Of a DNA stretch of 48,681 nucleotides, positions 42,723-48,681 are shown piece by piece. Origin of the DNA: Bacteroidales bacterium M5 (lineage in GTDB: Bacteria; Bacteroidota; Bacteroidia; Bacteroidales; Muribaculaceae). Numbering within the stretch: position 1 is the first letter of the stretch; each line of letters opens with the position of its first letter. The DNA lies in contig LUJP01000027.1 in the NCBI GenBank assembly GCA_001689535.1, forward strand, positions 1 to 48,681, in the 5' to 3' direction. Position numbers and translations under genes: made by a program. The notes beneath the pieces are model-generated. The model did no database searches. It saw only the letters and a list, made by a program, of their open reading frames with translations, and had not been told where the DNA came from.

Positions 42723-45635
42723 ATGAAGTGTAAATCGTTATTTCTTATTATCAGTGCGTTGGTATCGGTTCCGGGCCTGATGGCTTCTCCCCGGCAGCCG
42801 GACTATAATGTGAAACCGCTTTTCGGGTATCTGCCCGACGGCACTCCCGGACGAATAGTAGAGCTGACCGTGAATTGCGGCGCCCGCGGAGGCGATATTG
42901 AAGTGGAGACATCCTATAAAAAAGAAACTCGGCATTTCCGCCACAAAACAGCCGCGAAGGACACCGTAGCCACGTTTGAGGTGATGCTGCCGGCATCGGT
43001 TCCGACTGACCGCAAGTCAACCGCCACGGTGAAGGTGAAATGTAACGGCGAAAGCAGTTCAATGAAGATTCCGGTGACTCCGATGCGCCACTGGACGGTA
43101 TATCTCTTTAACCACGCCCACGTGGACATAGGTTATACCAACACCCACAAGAATGTGGAGAAACTGCACACCTCAAATGTGGTGGAGGGCATGGCTCTTG
43201 GCCGTGAGACGGCGCAATATCCCGAAGGGAGCCGGTATGTGTGGAATCCCGAGGTTACATGGCCGGTGGAGCGTCTGCTGCATTCCCATCCCGAGCGGGA
43301 AGGGGAGGTGATTGAAGCGTTGAAAAGCGGTGCCATAGCTGCCGATGCGTCCTATGTCAATCTCAATACCAGCATCTGCGCTGACGAGGAGATGTTTCAT
43401 GTGTTCCGTTACTCCCGCGAGCTTCAGCGTAAAGCCGGTGTGCCCATCGATGTGTTCCAGCAGTTCGATATACCCGGTATCTCATGGGGCCTGCTTCCGG
43501 TGATGGCTCAGGAAGGTGTGAAATATGTGGTATCATGGCCTAATGACGACCGCGGAGGACTGGCTCACCGCTACGACATAGATGGCAAGCCTTTCTGGTG
43601 GGTTGGACCCGATGGAAAATCAAAGGTGCTTTTCCTGCAGCCTGGCAAGTATGCCAACAGCGGCAGTATGGACAAGGGCATGACTACCGGCCGTCCGTGG
43701 TTCGGACAGCGGGATGCCCGTAAGGTTCCGGCCCGAATCGCCACCGGTGAGGCCAACGTTGATTTTACCTCCACGCTGCAAGAGCTTGAGGATAAAAACT
43801 TCCCCTACGATATATGCGTGCTTTCATGGACACTGTGGGACAACTGTCCGTTGGATGCCGATGTGCCCCACGCGGTGAAAGCATGGAATGACCGTTATGC
43901 TTTCCCGAAAATCGTGATAAGCGGCGGTCATGAGTTTATGAGCGAATTTGAGCGCCGTTACGGCGACAGTCTGCCGGTGGTGCGCGGTGACTATACCGAG
44001 TACTGGACCGACGGTCTCGGCAGCGCCGCGAAATACACATCGATGAACCGCAGCAACAAGGAACGTATGATCCAGGCCGAGACCCTGTGGTCGATGCTCA
44101 GCGCAGGTGCCGCCGCTCCCCGAGCGGAGATGGACGAGAGCTGGCGCAATATCCTGATGGGATCGGAGCACACCTGGGACTTTGAGAATCCCTGGGAACC
44201 TTATTTCCACGAAGCTCTCTGGGAGTCGAAAAAGGCATATTTTGAAGAAGCGCACAGGGAGTCCACGGCCATGCTCGACGAGGCTCTGGGACATGGCGCC
44301 GATAAATCCGACGGCGGTCTCGGCCCGAAAGAAGGCCCTGCAAACGGTGGTGTGACGGTCTATAACACCCACTCCTGGAACACCAATGGTCTTGTGACGC
44401 TTGACGCTAAGGAAAGCGCTCTGGGCGACCGTGTGGTTGACGATTCCGGCCGTGGGGTGCCTTCACAGCGACTGTCGGACGGAACTCTGGTGTTCCTTGC
44501 GTCTGATGTCCCTGCATTGGGTTCGCGCCATTACCGTGTGTGCGCCGGAGAGTCCGCAACTCCCGAAGTGCCCAGCCGTGCTGACGGTTTCACGCTTGAC
44601 AACGGCCTTATCGGTGTCACGGTCGATTCCCGTACAGGAAATATTGTGAAGCTTGACCGTAAAGGCGATTCATATAACTACATCGATTCGAAAGTTGACG
44701 GAGGAGCCAACAGCTGTTCGTGGCTGCCGGCCAATATCGACAGCCCCGTTGCCGATTCGGTCATATCGGTGACTTTCACCGAGCGCGGCCCTCTGGTAAA
44801 TGAGATAGCCGTGACTTCGGCCCTCAAGGGATGCCGCGGCGTTACGCGCTGTATCCGTCTTGTGGCCGGGCTGCCGTGGGTCGAGCTGTCCAATACCGTT
44901 GATAAGCTCCCTCTTGAAGAAAAGGACGGCATCCACTTCGGCTTCGGTTTCAATGTGGAGAATCCGCATACCACCATCGATATTCCGTGGGGCGTGATGG
45001 AGGTGGAGAAAGACCAGTGGCCGCAAGCCAACCGCAACTGGCTGGCCGTGCAGCGATGGGTAAATGTGGCCAACGACGCGCGTGGCGTGGCATTGTGCAG
45101 CCTCGATGCGCCTCTCATAGAGCATGGAACCCGCTCTGCCAATATCTCTCTCGGGTGGGGAGGACAGGGTGACTGGACGGAACATCTCGCTCCGTCGGCC
45201 ACGGTTTACTCATGGGTAATGAACAACCACTGGCATACGAATTTCCCTCTCTCGCAGGATGGTCCCGTGGAGTTCCGTTACCGCCTGATGCCTCACGACG
45301 GCATGTCGCTTGCCCGTATCAACCGCTTCGGTCTGGAGCAGTCGCAGCCTTTGCTACATGTCACGTCTGACAGCCATAAGGCAGCCGGACAGCTCGTGGC
45401 GCTTGACAATGAAAATGTCTATGTGACCATGATAAAGCCTACGGATAAAGACAATGAATTCGTGGTGCGTCTGCGCTCGCTTTCAGCCAATCCCGAGAGC
45501 GTGGGGGTGGCCTTCCCCTCCGCGTCACCAGTTTCGGTGAACTTATGCGCAGTTGAGGAAACCCCCTCTCATCCGTTTGACGGACGTGTAGACATGAATC
45601 CCTACGGCATGGTCACTCTTAATGTGAAATTCTGA
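42723..45635 (+). CDS. GH38-like alpha-mannosidase family enzyme, exported
   Basis: A 970-aa protein with a signal peptide (MKCKSLFLIISALVSVPGLMA). A beta-domain of about 100 residues precedes the GH38-type barrel. The zinc-binding HAHVDIGYT lies at about 131-139 and a candidate nucleophile is Asp249 in QQFDIPGISWGL. Other family-like parts are VWNPEVTWPVERLL and the large C-terminal beta region (about 600-970). It departs from classic lysosomal-type GH38 around the nucleophile, so mannosidase specificity is not proven. It precedes the 808-aa protein by 54 bp and is divergent from a sulfatase: together a small glycan-degradation locus without SusCD. Confidence 0.8.
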   Translation: MKCKSLFLIISALVSVPGLMASPRQPDYNVKPLFGYLPDGTPGRIVELTVNCGARGGDIEVETSYKKETRHFRHKTAAKDTVATFEVMLPASVPTDRKSTATVKVKCNGESSSMKIPVTPMRHWTVYLFNHAHVDIGYTNTHKNVEKLHTSNVVEGMALGRETAQYPEGSRYVWNPEVTWPVERLLHSHPEREGEVIEALKSGAIAADASYVNLNTSICADEEMFHVFRYSRELQRKAGVPIDVFQQFDIPGISWGLLPVMAQEGVKYVVSWPNDDRGGLAHRYDIDGKPFWWVGPDGKSKVLFLQPGKYANSGSMDKGMTTGRPWFGQRDARKVPARIATGEANVDFTSTLQELEDKNFPYDICVLSWTLWDNCPLDADVPHAVKAWNDRYAFPKIVISGGHEFMSEFERRYGDSLPVVRGDYTEYWTDGLGSAAKYTSMNRSNKERMIQAETLWSMLSAGAAAPRAEMDESWRNILMGSEHTWDFENPWEPYFHEALWESKKAYFEEAHRESTAMLDEALGHGADKSDGGLGPKEGPANGGVTVYNTHSWNTNGLVTLDAKESALGDRVVDDSGRGVPSQRLSDGTLVFLASDVPALGSRHYRVCAGESATPEVPSRADGFTLDNGLIGVTVDSRTGNIVKLDRKGDSYNYIDSKVDGGANSCSWLPANIDSPVADSVISVTFTERGPLVNEIAVTSALKGCRGVTRCIRLVAGLPWVELSNTVDKLPLEEKDGIHFGFGFNVENPHTTIDIPWGVMEVEKDQWPQANRNWLAVQRWVNVANDARGVALCSLDAPLIEHGTRSANISLGWGGQGDWTEHLAPSATVYSWVMNNHWHTNFPLSQDGPVEFRYRLMPHDGMSLARINRFGLEQSQPLLHVTSDSHKAAGQLVALDNENVYVTMIKPTDKDNEFVVRLRSLSANPESVGVAFPSASPVSVNLCAVEETPSHPFDGRVDMNPYGMVTLNVKF

Positions 45636-45689
45636 TAGAGAGGCCGTGACAATGAAAATATAAACGAACCTACAGGATAAAGATAAGAT

Positions 45690-48116
45690 ATGAACAGGAT
45701 TTTATATCTGAAAAAGGGCTTCGGGGCCTTTCTGGCCGCAAGTCTGCTCTCAGTCACAGCCGTAGCGCAGACCGTTACGCTAAGTTCGTCAGACCTCACG
45801 GTGGGCCTTTCGCCGAAAGGCTTTTATGAATCGGTGAAGGTTGCGGGCGATGAGGTGCTCAGCAGCGGCATGGAATCCCCGCTGGTTACGGCGTGCCGCA
45901 AGGGCGCGGTGCTTATGCCCTCGAAGCTCGGCAGGAAGGGCAACGACCTGGTTGTGACTATGACCGATGGAAAAACGATAGTGCTTGAAGTGAAGCAGAC
46001 GCCGGTATGTATGACTCTGGTGGCCAAGAAGGTGCCGACGGATTATGACGCCGTGACGTTCGGCCCGCTTAAAGTCAACATCCATGAGGTTGTGGGCGAA
46101 GTTGTAGGCGTGGTCCAGGGCCGTGGTGTGGCTATCGGATTGCAGGCTCTCAATCCCAAGACCATTCCGGGACTGCCGCAGGAGTATGCGGAGACGTATA
46201 TTAATAATTATGGAGGCAAGGGTTCGTCTTCAGAACTCTCCGTGGGGACAATCCAGAGCCATCTCCTGGCTGCTACAGAGGTGACCGACGGGGCTGTGTT
46301 TCAGTTTGTCAGCCGCAACCGGAGCCGTGAAGAGAAGCGTAAAGTGTTCCAGCTTCAGGATATGGAAGTGCTGCCGGTAAAAGGTGCCGATGCGCTTATA
46401 GACGGAGCCGGCGTGGCGATATTCGGATGCCGTGCCGATCAGGCGCTCCAGCGTATAGGAGAGATAGAGGTAGAACAGGGACTCCCTCACCCCATGATAG
46501 GGGGAGAGTGGGGCAAGACGGCGCGAAAAGCGATGTGTTCCTATCTGATTACCGATGTGTCTGACCGCGACCTCGATTTCATACTCGACAAGGCCGATAT
46601 CGCCGGCTTCAAGTATATCTATCATCCCGGCCCGTTTGAAGACTGGGGCCATTTCAACTGGAGCAAGAGTTTCGTTGAAAGCGGCGACGATGCCGGAGTG
46701 AAGGCTCTGGTGGACCGTGCGGCTCAGAGAGGAGTGTCGGTGGGCGTGCATACGCTGTCCAACTTCACCACTACCAACGATGCCTATGTGACCCCCATTC
46801 CCTCTAAAAACCTCCTCCACCAGGGTACTCTCAGCCTGTTGAGTGATCTCGACGCGTCGCAGAACGAGATAAGGGTAAAGAAATCAGATCTCTTCAGCGT
46901 GCCCCTTACGCTGAACGCACTGATGATTGATGACGAGCTGATAACTTTCGGTTCAGCCGAGGATGACGGTGACGCAACGGTGATGAAGAACTGCCAGCGC
47001 GGAGCCTTCGGCACCCGCACCGCAAGCCACAAGAAACAAACGCCGCTGTATAAGCTGTGGGATCATCCCTATCGCACCCTGTTTCCCGACATGGAACTTC
47101 AGGACGCCTACTCGCAGCGTCTGGCCCGGATATTCAGCACCACCGGCCTCAAGCAGATTTCGTTTGACGGACTGGAAGGATGCACCTATACCGGCCATGA
47201 GGAATATGCTCCGGCGTTGTTCGTCGACCAATTCTTTAAGGGCGTGAGTCCTGATGTGATAAACGACGCCAGCCGTCTGGGGCATTATACATGGCATATC
47301 CATACCCGCATGAACTGGGGTGAGCCCTGGGGCGAGGCAATGCGCGCCGGCCAGGTGGAGAACCGTATCAAGAACCAGGCTTATTTCAAGCGCAATCTTT
47401 TTCCCAGAATGCTCGGATGGTTCCTTATCAGGCTTGCCGACCGAAAGTTTGAGTGTTCGTCGCTGGAAGATCTGGAATGGGCTCTCTCGGAATCGGCCGG
47501 TTTCGACGCGGGCTATGCCATGAATATAGGCGTGAACACATTGCGCAATCACGGCCAGATTGACCGTCTGCTCCAGGCAATCCACGACTGGGATATGCTG
47601 CGTGAGAATCAGTGCTTCACTCCCGAACAGATGGAGCGGCTCAAGGATCCTGCCACCGAATGGCATCTTGAGCGTGCCGGTGAAGGGAAATACCTGCTGT
47701 ATCCGCTGGCTATCTCCAAGTATTTCAACTGCATGCTCGGCGAGCTTCAGCCCGGACAGCCCGGCGGAGCTGACTGGTCGGTTACGACTCCTTATGAAGG
47801 GGAGTATGCCATACGTCTGAAGGTGGATGGCGATGGTGAAATCCGTAATCCGCGCTTCGTGACCGACCGTTCCACGATAGTGTTCCCGTGTGCCGTAGCT
47901 GCCGGACAATATCTGCTTTACGGAATGGACGGCACGGCCTCTGTCACCGACAAGAATTATAATGTGGTGTCAAAGGTGACGCCGCAAGGCAGTGCGGTGA
48001 TAAATGCCGGCGACAGCCACGTGGCTTTTTCGTGCGAGACGGTCAATGGCACCTCTCCCGACGTTTCGGTGAGATTCATCACCCGTGGCACCCCGGAGGA
48101 AATCTACAGCAAGTAA
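45690..48116 (+). CDS. Exported TIM-barrel-like putative glycoside hydrolase, unassigned family
   Basis: An 808-aa protein with a signal peptide (ending at VTAVAQ, about residue 27). An N-terminal beta-sandwich of about 250 residues resembles those in front of alpha-galactosidase-like barrels. The middle (about 280-560) has barrel-like strands: AGFKYIYHPGPFEDWGHFNW, RGVSVGVHTLSNFTT and KQISFDGLEGCTYTGHEEY, where Asp near 490 could be the nucleophile. A small inserted beta-domain is suggested by ALMIDDELITFGSAEDDGDA then NCQRGAFGT. The C-terminal 100 residues are beta. I cannot name the family. It is probably cotranscribed with the GH38 gene and ends at a good terminator. Confidence 0.7.
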   Translation: MNRILYLKKGFGAFLAASLLSVTAVAQTVTLSSSDLTVGLSPKGFYESVKVAGDEVLSSGMESPLVTACRKGAVLMPSKLGRKGNDLVVTMTDGKTIVLEVKQTPVCMTLVAKKVPTDYDAVTFGPLKVNIHEVVGEVVGVVQGRGVAIGLQALNPKTIPGLPQEYAETYINNYGGKGSSSELSVGTIQSHLLAATEVTDGAVFQFVSRNRSREEKRKVFQLQDMEVLPVKGADALIDGAGVAIFGCRADQALQRIGEIEVEQGLPHPMIGGEWGKTARKAMCSYLITDVSDRDLDFILDKADIAGFKYIYHPGPFEDWGHFNWSKSFVESGDDAGVKALVDRAAQRGVSVGVHTLSNFTTTNDAYVTPIPSKNLLHQGTLSLLSDLDASQNEIRVKKSDLFSVPLTLNALMIDDELITFGSAEDDGDATVMKNCQRGAFGTRTASHKKQTPLYKLWDHPYRTLFPDMELQDAYSQRLARIFSTTGLKQISFDGLEGCTYTGHEEYAPALFVDQFFKGVSPDVINDASRLGHYTWHIHTRMNWGEPWGEAMRAGQVENRIKNQAYFKRNLFPRMLGWFLIRLADRKFECSSLEDLEWALSESAGFDAGYAMNIGVNTLRNHGQIDRLLQAIHDWDMLRENQCFTPEQMERLKDPATEWHLERAGEGKYLLYPLAISKYFNCMLGELQPGQPGGADWSVTTPYEGEYAIRLKVDGDGEIRNPRFVTDRSTIVFPCAVAAGQYLLYGMDGTASVTDKNYNVVSKVTPQGSAVINAGDSHVAFSCETVNGTSPDVSVRFITRGTPEEIYSK

Positions 48117-48133
48117 TCCCGACGACAAAAATT

Positions 48134-48175
48134 AAAGGTCAGTGGATACCAATCGCGCGTCCACTGACCTTTTTT
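48134..48175 (+). terminator. Terminator of the GH38/808-aa operon
   Basis: Perfect 13-bp stem AAAGGTCAGTGGA (48134-48146) with TCCACTGACCTTT (48160-48172), then more T. Confidence 0.92.
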
Positions 48176-48338
48176 CGTGTATTTCGCAGTAGTAAGATAT
48201 GTGATTACTTTCTATTATAGGATTTGTAATTAATGTCTGCTTTTTATCATGATGATAAAGAAAAGGGTAAAAGACTGCATGAGGTATCCTTATTTTAACG
48301 TAGTTTAACAAAATGGTTTTGGCCCATGCTGTCGCATG
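48176..48338. other. Non-coding, AT-rich gap
   Basis: No gene seen. The only structure is an 8-bp palindrome, TTTATCAT-G-ATGATAAA (48243-48259), without a nearby promoter or T-tract. Confidence 0.5.
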
Positions 48339-48438
48339 CTGCGGTATCGCGCCCTCCGGGGCTCGCCGCAGAGAAGGGACGTTGTCCCTCCTCCCGCAGC
48401 TTACGCAGCGGGTTGTAAAGAAATCGCCGCTCCGCGGC
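48339..48438 (+). repeat. Q repeat copy 2 (multi-hairpin element)
   Basis: Homologous to Q copy 1, same orientation. Hairpins: CTGCGGT/GCCGCAG (48339-48371) with inner GCCC/GGGC; AGGGAC-GTT-GTCCCT (48375-48389); CCCGC/GCGGG (48393-48412); GCCGC-TCC-GCGGC (48426-48438). Several pairs differ from copy 1 on both sides of the stem. Confidence 0.75.
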
Positions 48439-48503
48439 TCACCTCGCGTTCAAGTGCAGAGCGAAGTTTGAAGGTATTGCAAAAAACAAATTACCGCCTA
48501 AAT

Positions 48504-48579
48504 TGTAGGGATGCACGCTCGTGCATCTACTGAGGATATCAACGTATTGAATGCGGCTGCTCCATGAAGCAGCCCTACT
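48504..48579. repeat. P repeat copy 2 (inverted relative to copy 1)
   Basis: Read on the opposite strand this is P copy 1: TGTAGGG, GGATGCACG-CT-CGTGCATC, an unrelated middle, then GGCTGCTCCATGAAGCAGCC (48555-48574; one base off perfect) and CCCTAC. Beyond it, 48580-48681 shows no feature. Confidence 0.8.
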
Positions 48580-48681
48580 TTTCGCGGTTTTGAAACAATA
48601 CTTTGGTATGCTATGAATAAACGGGATGTCAATCAGTAGGAGAGTGAGGTTCAGGTAGTGTTTCGCTGAGTGTGTCTGAGG

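Noticed and set aside
48243..48259. Palindrome TTTATCAT-G-ATGATAAA as an operator
   Set aside because: Short, AT-rich and without any promoter nearby; likely chance.

Overview
The window looks like a chromosomal segment of a gut Bacteroidota, order Bacteroidales, most likely Muribaculaceae (family placement is inference). The evidence is the gene content: GldE-type CBS protein, LptC, DUF4831, DUF3822, a TPR-membrane-HTH regulator, an MG2/TonB-plug protein, GH33 and GH38 enzymes and a serine-type sulfatase. Upstream of many genes there are also Bacteroides-type -7 boxes (TAnnTTTG, often with TTG 18-20 bp upstream) instead of E. coli promoters, and Shine-Dalgarno sequences are not evident.

Layout. 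1-2836: a small secreted protein (DUF3244-like), its unusual upstream region with paired direct repeats, a TPR/transmembrane/HTH regulator, and a cluster of long palindromic repeats. 2837-7176: a two-gene, GC-rich operon of an 819-aa phage-like protein and an intact terminase large subunit, with its own promoter and no other phage genes. 7257-15229: a minus-strand run of a sigma-54 activator, an acyltransferase, asparaginase, MetG, DUF4831 and NAD(P)HX repair. 15363-16521: hpt-adk. 16720-21013: a plug-domain protein, a small secreted protein followed by an in-frame continuation beyond its amber stop, the 3' remnant of a DUF3244-like gene, and a sialidase. 21150-22934: rpsA. 23155-40625: plus-strand housekeeping genes (GT4, lysS, gpsA, pgi, S1/P1 nuclease, yceD-rpmF-fabH-era-der, DUF3822-rsmD-ftsB-like, coaX, OMP, lptC, gldE). 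40976-48116: a glycan-degradation locus (sulfatase divergent from GH38 and an unassigned TIM-barrel-like protein), bracketed by two families of structured repeats.

The best candidates for something undescribed are: (i) the isolated 819-aa/TerL operon with intact ATPase and nuclease motifs; (ii) a multi-hairpin repeat (Q) whose two copies differ by compensatory changes, paired with an inverted palindromic repeat (P) that brackets the glycan locus; (iii) a long-hairpin repeat (E, three copies) with conserved arms and variable loops; (iv) four TCTATCA(T) repeats in two pairs with exact 21-bp phasing, one lying where the -33 element of the neighbouring secreted-protein gene should be. I found no rRNA, tRNA, CRISPR array, integrase or transposase. 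All family assignments come from reading the sequence and memory of the families; no database search was run.
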